Counted from the stretch's first letter, positions 48,787 through 58,245 are shown. The stretch: DNA of 64,000 nt from Lysobacterales bacterium (GCA_016721845.1 JADKHK010000013.1:434001-498000); one strand, 5' to 3'. Made by a program: numbers and translations. Notes: a model not told the origin generated them from the letters alone.

Positions 48787-50067
48787 TCAGCCGGCACGCA
48801 GCGCGGTCGCCAGCGCCTCGGGGGCCGCCGCCATCGGCAGGGCCCTCGCCGGTACGGACAGCCAGCGTGCCAGTACCTCGGGCACCGGCACCGGGCGTCC
48901 GATCAGGGGCTCGACCACGGACTCGAACTTGGCCGGGTGGGCCGTCGCGACCACGGCCCAGTCGCGCAGGTCGCCCGCGGCACGGCGACCGGCCACGAAC
49001 TCGGCGGCGGTCGCCGTATGCGGGCAGATGACCGTACCGAATTCGGCGAGGAAGGCGGGGACGCGCCGGCGGATGGTGTCGTCGTCGACCGACAGGGTGT
49101 GCAGACCACCGGTCTCGGCGAAGCCGGCGCGCAGGCGTTCCAGGTTGCTCGGTGCACCGACGTCCATCGCGTTCGCGATCGTTGGTACCGATGGACGCGG
49201 GGTGTAGGTGCCGGTCTCGAAGAAGTCCGGCAACACGCGGTTCGCGTTGGTGACGATCGCGATGTCGCCGATTGGCAGGCCCATCGCGCGCACCCAGATC
49301 GCCGCCAGCGCATTGCCGAGATTGCCGCTCGGGATCGCGACATTCAGGGCCGTACCGCCGCGACGCACATGGCGCAGCGCGGCCTGAGCGTAATAAGCCA
49401 TCTGCGGCAGCAGGCGACCGATACTGATGCTGTTGGCGCTGGTCAGCGGCACTGCGGCCATCAGCGTGGCGTTCGCGAACGCGGCCTTCACCATGGCCTG
49501 GCAGTCGTCGAAGCTGCCGTCGACCGCGTAGCTCGCAACGTTGTCGCCGAAACAGGACAGCAGGTGCTTCTGGCGCGGCGACACACCGCGATCCGGGAAC
49601 AGCACCGCGACCTTGAAGCCAGGGCGGCGGTGAAACGCACCGGCCACGGCGGACCCGGTATCGCCGCTGGTCGCGACCAGCACGGTCAGATCCGGCGCAT
49701 CCGCCTTGCGCAAACGCGAGAGGCAGGCTGCCAATACGCGTGCGCCGACATCCTTGAAGGCACCGGTGGGACCATGGAACAGTTCCAGCAAATGGGTGCG
49801 CCCGTCCTTCAGCGCGACCAGGGGCGTGTCGAAATCGAGCGCTTCGGCGCAGATCGCGTCGACCTGGTCGGCCAGCGGCGAATCGGCCAGGAACGGCCGC
49901 AACAACACGGCGGCGATATCGGCCAGCGTGTCGCGGCCGGCGAAATCGTCGACCGAGAAACGCAGCCAGTGTTCGGGCACATAGAGGCCGCCGTCGCGGG
50001 CGAGGCCGCGGCTCAGGGCTTCGACGACGCTGCAACGGTCGCCGCCGCGGGTGGAGATCACGTGCAT
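48787..50067 (-). CDS. thrC: Threonine synthase ThrC
   Basis: ThrC converts O-phosphohomoserine to threonine with PLP. The 426-residue protein begins MHVISTRGGDRCSVVEALSRGL, typical of the family. The PLP lysine is in FHGPTGAFKDVGARVLAA, and VATSGDTGSAVAGAF binds the phosphate. ANSISIGRLLPQMAYY follows. It overlaps thrB by 10 bases and is the last gene of thrABC. Confidence 0.95.
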   Translation of the reverse strand: MHVISTRGGDRCSVVEALSRGLARDGGLYVPEHWLRFSVDDFAGRDTLADIAAVLLRPFLADSPLADQVDAICAEALDFDTPLVALKDGRTHLLELFHGPTGAFKDVGARVLAACLSRLRKADAPDLTVLVATSGDTGSAVAGAFHRRPGFKVAVLFPDRGVSPRQKHLLSCFGDNVASYAVDGSFDDCQAMVKAAFANATLMAAVPLTSANSISIGRLLPQMAYYAQAALRHVRRGGTALNVAIPSGNLGNALAAIWVRAMGLPIGDIAIVTNANRVLPDFFETGTYTPRPSVPTIANAMDVGAPSNLERLRAGFAETGGLHTLSVDDDTIRRRVPAFLAEFGTVICPHTATAAEFVAGRRAAGDLRDWAVVATAHPAKFESVVEPLIGRPVPVPEVLARWLSVPARALPMAAAPEALATALRAG

Positions 50068-50990
50068 GATTCGATCCTTGCGCCGGCTGAGGCGACGGGC
50101 GAGACATAGGCGCGGGCTTCGAGCCCCGCGTGGGCGAACGCGCCGAGCGCATCCACTTGCGCCGCTTCGGCGGCTGCGCGCGAGGCGAACCAGCCGAACA
50201 CGCTGGGGCCGGCACCGGAAATGCTGGCGCCATAGGCATCGTGGTCGAGCATCGCCTGCTTGATCGCCGCGAAACCGGGGATCAGATCGGCGCGGCGCGG
50301 TTCGACCAACACGTCCTTCAGCCCGGCGCGGATCAGCGCGTGATCGTTCGTGTACAGGCCCGCGAGGAACAAGGCCAAAGCTTCCGACTGCGGCACGAAA
50401 TCGCCGATCGCGTAGGGCGCGCGCAGGCGTTCGCGGGCGACGCGGGTTTCGACGACGAGGTCAGGATGCACCAGCAACGTGTGCAATCCCTCCGGCACTG
50501 GCAGGCGCACAAGACGATCATGCGCGGCCAGCACCAGGCCGCCGAGCAGGCTCGGCGCGACGTTGTCGCCGTGACGCCCGCCACTCGCGGCAAATTCACC
50601 TTCGAGCGCATGCGGATACAACGCTTCGAGCGGCAGCGGCGTGTCGAACAGCGCGTTCGCGGCGACCAGCGCGGCCACGGCCGATGCCGCCGATCCACCC
50701 ATGCCGGAACCCAGCGCAATACCCTTCTCGATCTCCAGCGCGACGCCGAATTCCGCATCGACGGCGGTCAGCAACGACGCGACGGCGCGCGCCGCCGTGT
50801 TCTTCTCGACCTCGCGCGGCAGTTCGATCGGCAGGCCGCGGATGGCATCGACGCGCACGCCGCGATCGGCGCATCGCGTGGCGGTCACCCGATCGCCCGG
50901 TCCTTCGAGCGCGTGCCCGATCAAGTCGAAGCCGACCGCGCAGTTGCCGACGCTGGCCGGCGCAAACGCGACGGCACGAGCGCGACTCAT
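50058..50990 (-). CDS. thrB: Homoserine kinase ThrB
   Basis: ThrB phosphorylates homoserine. This 310-residue GHMP kinase shows VGNCAVGFDLIGHALEGPGD, the ATP-binding glycine loop EKGIALGSGMGGSAASAVAA, and GASISGAGPSVFGWFASRAA near the C-terminus. It overlaps thrA by 4 bases and thrC by 10, so translation of the operon is coupled. Confidence 0.95.
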   Translation of the reverse strand: MSRARAVAFAPASVGNCAVGFDLIGHALEGPGDRVTATRCADRGVRVDAIRGLPIELPREVEKNTAARAVASLLTAVDAEFGVALEIEKGIALGSGMGGSAASAVAALVAANALFDTPLPLEALYPHALEGEFAASGGRHGDNVAPSLLGGLVLAAHDRLVRLPVPEGLHTLLVHPDLVVETRVARERLRAPYAIGDFVPQSEALALFLAGLYTNDHALIRAGLKDVLVEPRRADLIPGFAAIKQAMLDHDAYGASISGAGPSVFGWFASRAAAEAAQVDALGAFAHAGLEARAYVSPVASAGARIESCT

Positions 50991-53455
50991 ACGCGGGCCC
51001 CGAGATAGGCCGCGACGCGCAGCAGATCGGCAAACACGCCGGCCGCGGTGACTTCCGGGCCCGCGCCCGGGCCTTGCACGACCAGCGGGTTCTTGTTGTA
51101 GCGCGCGGTCGTGAACTGCACGAAATTGTCGGTGAGCTTGCCGTTCGCGAAGGCATGCGAGGCCGGCAGCGCGCGCAGGCCGACTCGGGCCTGCCCGGTG
51201 GCATCGAGCGAGGCGACGAAGCGCAGCACTTCGCCGTTCGCGCGCGCGGCCTCGAGCCTGGCCTGCATCGCGGCATCGAGTTCCGGCAGTCGTGCCATGA
51301 AGTCATCGATCGATCCGGCGGCCAGTTCGGCCGGCACCAGGCTGTCGACTTCGACGTCGGCCAGTTCGGTGGCGAGTCCGAGTTCGCGCGCGAGGATGAC
51401 GAGCTTGCGCGCCACGTCACGGCCGTCGAGGTCGTCGCGCGGATCGGGTTCGGTATAGCCCAACTGCTTGGCTTCGCGCACCAGCGCCGAGAATGGCTGG
51501 CTGCCGTCGAAGCGGTTGAACAGGAAGGCCAGCGTGCCGGAGAACATGCCCTCGATGCGGTCGATGCGATCGCCGGTATCGATCAGGTCGCGCAGGGTCG
51601 AAATGATCGGCAGCCCGGCGCCGACCGTGGCTTCGTAACGAAAGCGCGCGCCGGATTCGCGCGCATTCGCGAGGATGTCGCGATAACGCGCGATCGGCCC
51701 GCTGCCGGCCTGCTTGTTCGGCGTGACGATGTGGATGCCTTGCGACAACCACTTCGGATACTGCGCGGCGACCAGTGGCGATGCCGAGCAGTCGGCGATC
51801 AGTGCGTGTGGCAGGTGCGAGGCGTGCACATGCTTCGCGAACGCATCGAGGTCGCCGTCGCCGGCCTGGGCATAGGTGTCGCGCCAGTGCGCGAGATCGA
51901 TGCCGGTCTCGGACGTCGCGAGCCTGCGGCTGCCGGAGATCGCGCGCACGCGCAGGTCGATCCCGAACTGGGCACGCAGGCGCGGCGCGGCTTCGCGCAA
52001 CTGCTCGATCAGAACCGCACCGACATGGCCGGGGCCGACCACGCCGACCGAGATCGTCTGTGCCGACAGGTAGAAGCCGGCGTGCACCGCCCGCAAGGCG
52101 CGTGCCGCGTCCGCCGAGTCGATCGCGACCGAGATGTTGCGTTCGCTGGCGCCCTGCGCGATCGCGCGGACGTTGATGCGACCGCGGCCGAGTTGATCGA
52201 ACAGGCGCGCCGCGGTGCCGGGATGACCGGCCATGCCGTCGCCGACCACGGCCAGCACGCTGATCCCGCGAGTGACCGCGATGCGCTCGATCATGCCGCG
52301 ATCAAGTTCGCGCGCGAAGGCTTCGGCGAGCAGGCGCTCGGCCCGATCGACTTCGGCGTCGCGGACGACGCAGCAGATCGAGTGTTCGCTCGAACCCTGC
52401 GAAATCATCACCACCGAAATGCTGCCGTGGCGGAGCGCGCCGAACACGCGCTCGGCGGTCCCGGGCACGCCGATCATGCCGGCGCCTTCGACGTTCAGAA
52501 TCGCCAGACCACCGAAAGCGCTGACGCCCTTCACCGGCGGTTCCAGCGAGCGTTCGGCGCTGATGCGCGAGCCGCGATGCGAGGGATTGAAGCTGTTGCG
52601 GATGTAGATCGGGATCTGCCGCTCGATCGCTGGCGCCATCGTCTGCGGATGGATCACCTTGGCGCCGAAGTAGGCGAGTTCGCAGGCCTCGTGATAGCTC
52701 AACTCCGGGATCAGCACCGCTTCCGGCACCGCGCGCGGATCAGCGCTGTAGACGCCGTCGACGTCGGTCCAGATGTGGACTTCGGCGGCATCGGCCAGCG
52801 CACCGAAGATCGCGCCGGAATAGTCGGAGCCATTGCGCCCGAGCGTGGTGGCGCGGCCTTCGCCGTCGCGGGCGACGAAGCCGGTGACGACATAGCGCGT
52901 CGATGGCTGGCGGTCGCGCAAGGTGTCGAACAGCGCCTGCGACTGGGCCCAGTCGACCATCACGCCCAGTTCTTCGGCGCGCACGCGCAGGACCTCGCGC
53001 GCATCGCACCAGACTGCGGCGTCGCCGCGCACCTTGAAGTGTTCGGCGAGCAGGCGCGAGGACCAGACTTCGCCCAGCCCCTGGATCAGATCGAGCGCTT
53101 CGCGCGACGGCGTGCCGAGCAGTGCCAGCGCGTGCAGGACGTCGGCGAGGTCGGCGAATTCCTGTTCCAGCCACGCCACCGTGGCCTCGGCCTGGGCGCC
53201 GAGCAAGGCGAGGGCCGTGGCCTGGTGGCGTTCGCGCAAGCGCCCCAGGGCATCACGCCAGACCTCGCTGCGGGCGGCCGCACTGTGCGCCAGCGCGATC
53301 AGCGCGTCGGTGACGCCCTGCATGGCCGAAACCACGACGACTTGCCGCTCGCCCTCGCGAGTCGACAGGATCGCAGCGACCTGGGCGATGCGTTCGGCAT
53401 CGCGCATCGAGGAACCGCCGAACTTGTGGGCGATGAACGGGAAGGACGGGGTCAT
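50987..53455 (-). CDS. thrA: Bifunctional aspartokinase I / homoserine dehydrogenase ThrA
   Basis: ThrA carries out the first and third steps of the aspartate pathway. The aspartokinase half (about residues 1-290) opens with FIAHKFGGSSMRDAERIAQV and has TLGRNGSDYSGAIFGAL. Two ACT-type regulatory regions follow (VSVVMISQGSSEHSICCVV; INVRAIAQGASERNISVAI). The homoserine dehydrogenase half (about 465-822) starts VGVVGPGHVGAVLIEQL and includes EGMFSGTLAFLFNRF. ATG 53455 gives 822 residues, near the E. coli length. Its start overlaps the CtlX-like stop by one base. Confidence 0.95.
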   Translation of the reverse strand: MTPSFPFIAHKFGGSSMRDAERIAQVAAILSTREGERQVVVVSAMQGVTDALIALAHSAAARSEVWRDALGRLRERHQATALALLGAQAEATVAWLEQEFADLADVLHALALLGTPSREALDLIQGLGEVWSSRLLAEHFKVRGDAAVWCDAREVLRVRAEELGVMVDWAQSQALFDTLRDRQPSTRYVVTGFVARDGEGRATTLGRNGSDYSGAIFGALADAAEVHIWTDVDGVYSADPRAVPEAVLIPELSYHEACELAYFGAKVIHPQTMAPAIERQIPIYIRNSFNPSHRGSRISAERSLEPPVKGVSAFGGLAILNVEGAGMIGVPGTAERVFGALRHGSISVVMISQGSSEHSICCVVRDAEVDRAERLLAEAFARELDRGMIERIAVTRGISVLAVVGDGMAGHPGTAARLFDQLGRGRINVRAIAQGASERNISVAIDSADAARALRAVHAGFYLSAQTISVGVVGPGHVGAVLIEQLREAAPRLRAQFGIDLRVRAISGSRRLATSETGIDLAHWRDTYAQAGDGDLDAFAKHVHASHLPHALIADCSASPLVAAQYPKWLSQGIHIVTPNKQAGSGPIARYRDILANARESGARFRYEATVGAGLPIISTLRDLIDTGDRIDRIEGMFSGTLAFLFNRFDGSQPFSALVREAKQLGYTEPDPRDDLDGRDVARKLVILARELGLATELADVEVDSLVPAELAAGSIDDFMARLPELDAAMQARLEAARANGEVLRFVASLDATGQARVGLRALPASHAFANGKLTDNFVQFTTARYNKNPLVVQGPGAGPEVTAAGVFADLLRVAAYLGARV

Positions 53456-54402
53456 CAGAAGATCTCCGCGACGCAGCAGCGCAGGCTGCCGCCGGCTTGT
53501 TCGATTTCGGTCAGGTCGACGCTGCGCACCGTGAAACCGGCGTCGCGCAGGATCTGGCGGTTGGATGCGCTCAATGCGGCGTCGGCGCGCGCGCTCATGA
53601 ACACGGTGTCGTTCGCGAGCGCGATGCAATTGCCGACGAAGTTCGCCTTTTCGTCATCGCTCAACCAGACGACGTGCGGCGCATAGCGGGCGGCAATGAC
53701 TTCGGGTACGCGTGGATCGGCGAACGATCCGGCGTGCAGGACAAGGGCGCGTCCAGCCAGCACGCTCATGACGACATTGGTGTGGTACTCGCCGGGAGCG
53801 AGGTCGAACATCAGGCTGATGCGCAGGCCGAAAGCGCGATGCATCGCCTCGGCACCGGCGCGGTTCAGGCGCTCGGTCAGGCCGAACCAGCCGATGCCGG
53901 CGGCGCGGTCCGGCACCAGTGCGCCGGTCAGTTCGGCGACGACGTCCGGGGCGATCAGCGATTCGATCGAATAACCGTGTTGCCTGCGGAACCAGTCGAG
54001 GATGTCGTCGCGCACAGCCTCGCGCTGGCGGACCGGGTGGCGCATCGCACCGATCATCAGCTTGCCGGGCACGGTCGCGAAGACGTTGTTCGGAAACACC
54101 GCATCGGGCGCATCCGGCAGGCCGGGAAATACCTGCGTCGCGATCACGCGACCGATCGATTCGACCAGCCCGGCATGTTCGCGCAGCGCGCGTGCCCGGT
54201 CGACCGCACCGGTGGCCATGTAGCGGTTGTCGGTCGCCGATTCCTCGGCCAGGGCGAAATGATCGGGCTGCACGAAGAATGCCCCACGGGCCGTGGCCGG
54301 CCGGTCCAGCGCCGGCGCAAGCCGCTGCAACGCCTCGCGAAAGGCGACAGGGTCGGCATACAGGCCGCGGGTCGCGGCCTGATCGGGAACAGGGGAGGAC
54401 AT
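53455..54402 (-). CDS. CtlX-like amidinotransferase/arginine deiminase-family hydrolase
   Basis: This 315-residue protein has the penta-bladed guanidino-modifying fold. The catalytic Cys is in GGSLRCCVAEIF near the C-terminus, the His in PGEYHTNVVMSVLAGRALV, and an Asp in NRYMATGAVDRARALRE or DAVFPNNVFATV. It resembles CtlX (citrulline hydrolase) more than arginine deiminase, but the substrate is not certain. It is directly upstream of thrA with a one-base overlap, so it seems to be the first gene of the thr operon. Confidence 0.8.
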   Translation of the reverse strand: MSSPVPDQAATRGLYADPVAFREALQRLAPALDRPATARGAFFVQPDHFALAEESATDNRYMATGAVDRARALREHAGLVESIGRVIATQVFPGLPDAPDAVFPNNVFATVPGKLMIGAMRHPVRQREAVRDDILDWFRRQHGYSIESLIAPDVVAELTGALVPDRAAGIGWFGLTERLNRAGAEAMHRAFGLRISLMFDLAPGEYHTNVVMSVLAGRALVLHAGSFADPRVPEVIAARYAPHVVWLSDDEKANFVGNCIALANDTVFMSARADAALSASNRQILRDAGFTVRSVDLTEIEQAGGSLRCCVAEIF

Positions 54403-54475
54403 CGGATCAACCCGGCCGCGGGGAGGGACGCGACCTGCGCCCGATTGTGCGCGAACGCTACCGAGTCGCCAAGTC

Positions 54476-55465
54476 TCAGGCCGCGGCCCGAATCCCGGCG
54501 ATTTCGACCAGCGCCTGTTCGATCAGTCCGAAATCGGTGCCGGGTCGGTGCGCGTTTTCGCTGAGTACGCGACGGAAGCGGCGGGCGCCGGGCAGGCCTT
54601 GATACAGGCCAAGCAGGTGGCGGGTGAAATGGGCGATCGATTCGCCGCGGGCGAGGCGGGCGTCAATGTAGGGGCGCAGGCCGTGCAGGACGTCGGCGCG
54701 ATCGGGCAGGGCACAAGTCGGGTCGAACAGGTCGCGCTCGAGTTCCGCGAGCAGGTAGGGCTCATGGTATGCGGCGCGGCCGAGCATCACGCCGTCGAAG
54801 TCGCCGATCACGTCGGCGACCGCCGCGCGCGAGGCGAGCCCGCCGTTCAGCACGATCGTCAGTTGCGGGAATTCGGCGCGCAGTCGGCGCACACGGTCGT
54901 AGTTCAGCGGCGGAATCTCGCGGTTTTCCTTCGGGCTCAGGCCTTTCAGCCAGGCCTTGCGCGCGTGCACGACGAACACGTCGCAACCGGCGCGGTGCAC
55001 GGTGTCGACGAAGCGGAACAGGTCGGTGTCATCGTCCTGTCCGTCGACGCCGATGCGGCATTTCACCGTGACCGGGATCTTCACAGTCGCGCGCATCGCG
55101 GCGACGCAATCGCCAACGAGTTCCGGTTCGCGCATCAGGCAAGCGCCGAACGCGCCGGACTGCACGCGTTCGCTCGGGCAGCCGCAGTTGAGATTGATTT
55201 CGTCGTAACCGACGTCTTCGCCGATGCGGGCCGCTTGCGCGAGCAGTTCAGGCTCCGAGCCGCCGAGTTGCAGCGCGACCGGATGTTCCATCGCCTCGAA
55301 GCCGAGCAGGCGCGCGCGATCACCATGGATGGCCGCGTTCGCATGCACCATCTCGGTGTACAGGCGCGCATGCGGCGACAGCAGGCGATGGAAGATGCGG
55401 CAAGGACTCGTCGTCCATTCCATCATTGGGGCGACGCACAGGCGCCAGGGTGAAACATTCGTCAT
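54476..55465 (-). CDS. dusA: tRNA-dihydrouridine synthase DusA
   Basis: DusA reduces uridine 20/20a in tRNA D-loops with FMN and NADPH. The 329-residue protein has APMMEWTTSPCRIFHRLLSP, INLNCGCPSERVQSGAFGAC (catalytic Cys), VHARKAWLKGLSPKENREIP and LNGGLASRAAVADVIGDFDG. These features, especially ARKAWLKGLSPKENR, mark the DusA subgroup. It lies 73 bases upstream of the CtlX-like gene on the same strand. The upstream terminator at 55472-55499 isolates it from the small gene. Confidence 0.95.
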   Translation of the reverse strand: MTNVSPWRLCVAPMMEWTTSPCRIFHRLLSPHARLYTEMVHANAAIHGDRARLLGFEAMEHPVALQLGGSEPELLAQAARIGEDVGYDEINLNCGCPSERVQSGAFGACLMREPELVGDCVAAMRATVKIPVTVKCRIGVDGQDDDTDLFRFVDTVHRAGCDVFVVHARKAWLKGLSPKENREIPPLNYDRVRRLRAEFPQLTIVLNGGLASRAAVADVIGDFDGVMLGRAAYHEPYLLAELERDLFDPTCALPDRADVLHGLRPYIDARLARGESIAHFTRHLLGLYQGLPGARRFRRVLSENAHRPGTDFGLIEQALVEIAGIRAAA

Positions 55466-55471
55466 CGCGGC

Positions 55472-55499
55472 AAAAAGAAACGCCCGGTGAGCCCGGGCG
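55472..55499 (-). terminator. Intrinsic terminator of the small Lys-rich gene
   Basis: On the reverse strand CGCCCG (55499-55494 reversed) pairs with CGGGCG (55486-55481 reversed) around a 7-base loop, followed by a T-rich tail TTTCTTTTT. It lies 20 bases after the stop of the 33-residue gene. Confidence 0.8.
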
Positions 55500-55519
55500 T
55501 CGTCATTGTAGCGGCGTAC

Positions 55520-55621
55520 TTACTTGCTCGCTTTCTTGGCCGCTTTGGCCGCTTTCTTTTCCTTGGCGGTCTTCTGCGGTGCCTTCTTGGCTTGCTTCTT
55601 CTGTTCCATGCCTTTGGCCAT
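55520..55621 (-). CDS. Very small lysine-rich basic protein (33 aa)
   Basis: This 33-codon gene, on the reverse strand, encodes MAKGMEQKKQAKKAPQKTAK followed by a run of Lys and Ala ending KKASK. It has a GGAGAG ribosome-binding site about 8 bases before the ATG and its own terminator 20 bases after the stop, so it is a real unit and not chance. Similar short KKAxK proteins are conserved in Pseudomonas and relatives, with unknown function; nucleic-acid binding is a guess from its charge. It faces away from the array that starts at 55752. Confidence 0.7.
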   Translation of the reverse strand: MAKGMEQKKQAKKAPQKTAKEKKAAKAAKKASK

Positions 55622-55751
55622 CGTGCGCTCTCCGCTGGGTGCTGCAGCAGGCGACCATCGCCCGCCGTGACCGCGATCCTAAACTTCCGTGCGGCGAATG
55701 CAATGGCTCGATGATCCCGACATACTCCGACCCGGGTCTCAGGGGGCAATC

Positions 55752-56534
55752 ATGATCCTTCGTCGTGTGATCGAGCATGTCCGTCATCAGGAATGGACCG
55801 CGATCGGCATCGACTTCGTCATCGTGGTGTTCGGCGTCTTCTTCGGCATCCAGGTCGCGAACTGGAACGAAGACCGGTTGACCCGCGCCAAGGCCGAGGT
55901 GTTCACGGCGCGACTGAAGGAGGACTTGAAGGCGGAAGCCTGGCGCTACCAGTTCCTGCTTGAGTATTACCGCGATGTCCGTGATGCCACCGAAGCCGCC
56001 GCCGATGCGCTCAGTGGCAAGGCGCCGCTGTCGAACGAGGTCTTTCTCGTCCACGCCTATCGCGCCACCCAGTACAAGCAGGGCGCGAGCCGACGCGCGA
56101 CCTACGACGAACTGATATCCACCGGCAACGTCGGCTTGATCGAGGATCGCAAGCTGCTCAATCTCGCGGTGCGCGCCTACAGCGTCGTCACGATCGACGC
56201 CACGGTGAAGGAGGGCGTCGAGTCGCCCTACCGTGCGCTGTTCCGGATGAGTGTCTCGAACGACACGCAACGAGCGTTGGCGAAGCAGTGCGGCGATCGC
56301 TACATCCTGCCCGGCGACTACACCGACTTCGACCACGTCATCGACTATGCCTGCGAATCCGGCCTGCCCGACGCCGAAGTCGACGCCGCTGCCGAGGCAC
56401 TACGCGCTGATCCGCAGACGCTGCGTTTCCTGCGCTTGCGCGTCGCAGATCTGGAAACGCGGCTGGCCGACCTGACCGGCAACAATCGCGATGTATTCGA
56501 AGGCTTCGTCGGTATCGCGAAGGAGACGCCATGA
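55752..56534 (+). CDS. Tandem-array membrane protein 1 (DUF6090-like)
   Basis: First gene of an eleven-gene array; 260 residues. The N-terminus (MILRRVIEHVRHQEWTAIGI) is basic and amphipathic. Then come a single membrane helix (FVIVVFGVFFGIQ, about residues 22-38) and the VANWNE motif. By the positive-inside rule the rest is periplasmic. A helical sensor-like body carries the array core motif RATYDELISTGNVGLIED. Two Cys (AKQCGDRY; YACESGL) lie 26 residues apart and may pair. It is a full-length paralogue of array gene 6, also 260 residues. Its ATG has no strong Shine-Dalgarno. It overlaps gene 2 by 4 bases. Function unknown. Confidence 0.8.
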   Translation: MILRRVIEHVRHQEWTAIGIDFVIVVFGVFFGIQVANWNEDRLTRAKAEVFTARLKEDLKAEAWRYQFLLEYYRDVRDATEAAADALSGKAPLSNEVFLVHAYRATQYKQGASRRATYDELISTGNVGLIEDRKLLNLAVRAYSVVTIDATVKEGVESPYRALFRMSVSNDTQRALAKQCGDRYILPGDYTDFDHVIDYACESGLPDAEVDAAAEALRADPQTLRFLRLRVADLETRLADLTGNNRDVFEGFVGIAKETP

Positions 56535-57382
56535 ACGAGGCCCCGGAAGCAGCGCAGCCAACAACATCCGCGCCGCAACCCGCGCGCCGCTCGCGCTGGC
56601 AGCGGTTCTCGCCGTCGATGGGCTGGCCGGCGTTCTGGAGCGAGATCCTGATCGTCGTGCTCGGCGTCGTGATCGCGCTCGCGGCAAGCGAGGCGGTGCA
56701 GGACTTCAGTTGGCGCAACAAGGTGCGCGATGGCGAAGTTCGGCTTCGCGCCGATACGCTCCGGCTGTTCGTCTGGAGCGCCGAGCAATTCGCCACCTAT
56801 CCCTGCGTCGACGCGCAACTGGATCGCCTTGCCGCCAATGTGATGGCGAGTGACGCCGTCCTAAACCCCGCACCTGTATTTTCGGACGCTTCGATCCCGC
56901 AAAACCCCAAATTCGTCCTGCGCCTGGCCACCCGTCCTTGGCGATTTACGGCGTGGGATGCGTTGGTGAGCGACGGCACCGCGACCCATTTCAGCCAGCA
57001 GTCGCAGGATCTCTACGGTGCGACCAGTGAAAGCGCTGCGAGGATGCGTGCCGTCAGGCTCGAATTCGACGAATTGATCGGGCGCCAGATGGCGATGTCC
57101 TACCCGATTGCGCTGGATGCCGGGGTGCGCATGTCATTGCTGGCGGATATCGAATTGTTGCGCCGACTGAGTCTTGCGAATTCGATCACCAGCCGACAAA
57201 TGATGTCGAGTTTGCTCGCTGGGGGCAGCGCGCCGGATGTTGAATCACGTGGCGATCCGAACTGCAAGGCCTCCGGTACGGTGAAGTTCTGCAAGGAACA
57301 CGAACTGCCAATGGCGGATTGGCGCGACATTCGCGAGACCGTCGTGAGCAGCATCTCGCCCGCTCCGGTGAAGTCCCCATGA
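56531..57382 (+). CDS. Tandem-array membrane protein 2, RWQRF subgroup
   Basis: This 283-residue protein opens a second subgroup (genes 2-4). About 20 disordered Ala/Pro residues precede RWQRFSPSMGWPAFWSE. A membrane helix (ILIVVLGVVIALAAS) and a Trp-containing motif (DFSWRNKV) follow, positioned as ANWNE is in the other subgroup. The periplasmic part has TYPCVDAQLDRL, then AWDALVSDGTATHF (the core-motif equivalent), and ends with paired Cys (DPNCKASG; FCKEHELPMADWR). It overlaps both neighbours by 4 bases. The low identity to gene 1 outside the anchor shows strong divergence. Function unknown. Confidence 0.75.
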   Translation: MNEAPEAAQPTTSAPQPARRSRWQRFSPSMGWPAFWSEILIVVLGVVIALAASEAVQDFSWRNKVRDGEVRLRADTLRLFVWSAEQFATYPCVDAQLDRLAANVMASDAVLNPAPVFSDASIPQNPKFVLRLATRPWRFTAWDALVSDGTATHFSQQSQDLYGATSESAARMRAVRLEFDELIGRQMAMSYPIALDAGVRMSLLADIELLRRLSLANSITSRQMMSSLLAGGSAPDVESRGDPNCKASGTVKFCKEHELPMADWRDIRETVVSSISPAPVKSP

Positions 57383-58245
57383 CCGCACCCAGTAGCCCCG
57401 GCGAAGAGACGACTTCGTCTGAACCAACGATCCGCCGCTCGCGTTGGCAGCGCTTCTCGCCGTCGATGGGCTGGCCGGCGTTCTGGAGCGAGATCCTGAT
57501 CGTGGTGCTGGGTGTCGTGATCGCTCTGGCTGCGAACGAAGCCGTGGAAGACTGGAACTGGCGCCACAAGGTGGAAGATGCGGAGGCACGCTTGCAGGGC
57601 GACATCGCCTGGGTGTTCCTGTGGTCGGCGGAGAAATCGGTCACCCAGCCCTGCGTGGACGCACAACTGGCGGCGATGAGCCGCAACGTGCTGGATAGCG
57701 GGGACACGCTGCAGCCCCTGCCGGTCGGCACCGCGCTGGACCGGCAATGGGTGGTGCGCATGCCCACGCGCCCCTACCGATTCCCGACCTGGGAGGCACT
57801 GCTCGCCGACGGCACCGCGAGCCATTTCCCGCCGCAGCGGCAAGCGATCCTGGGGCGCATCAGCCATGACATGGTGCAGGCGCGTGCCTACGAAGCGGAG
57901 TCCCGGGGCCTGGATGGGGCCCTGCTGGTGATGCGCGATCCGATCGCGCTCGATCCGGTGGTCCGCGCCGACCTGCTGACCAATATCAATCGCCTGCGAT
58001 CCTTGTGGGGCAACGAAAGGCTTTACGCGCGGCAGCGGATGCGCCTGATTGCCGACGCCGGCAGTGCGCCTTCGGAAGAAGTGGTCGAACTCTTCCTCAA
58101 TGCCGAAGGGAAGCATCCTTCCGGCAGCGACTTCTCCGGTGCGGTGCCCGACTGCAAGAAACAAGGGCTGCCGCTTGCAGACTGGCGCGACTACCGGGAC
58201 GTCGTCTTCACGGTGGGCGCTCCCCGAGCAGGAGAGGGCAAATGA
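57379..58245 (+). CDS. Tandem-array membrane protein 3, RWQRF subgroup
   Basis: This 288-residue protein is a close paralogue of array genes 2 and 4. It has the same RWQRFSPSMGWPAFWSE anchor, the helix ILIVVLGVVIALAAN and NWRHKVEDAEARLQGD. The body has TQPCVDAQLAAMS, WEALLADGTASHF, MRDPIALDPVVRADLLTNIN and a C-terminal DCKKQGLPLADWRDYRD. Only one of the two C-terminal Cys found in gene 2 is kept. ATG 57379 overlaps the gene 2 stop by 4 bases. Function unknown. Confidence 0.77.
   Translation: MTAPSSPGEETTSSEPTIRRSRWQRFSPSMGWPAFWSEILIVVLGVVIALAANEAVEDWNWRHKVEDAEARLQGDIAWVFLWSAEKSVTQPCVDAQLAAMSRNVLDSGDTLQPLPVGTALDRQWVVRMPTRPYRFPTWEALLADGTASHFPPQRQAILGRISHDMVQARAYEAESRGLDGALLVMRDPIALDPVVRADLLTNINRLRSLWGNERLYARQRMRLIADAGSAPSEEVVELFLNAEGKHPSGSDFSGAVPDCKKQGLPLADWRDYRDVVFTVGAPRAGEGK

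Noticed and set aside
50684..53686. A 1000-codon forward open frame over thrA/thrB
   Set aside because: It is the antisense of thrA, with Arg/Asp/Ala-biased composition and no domain.
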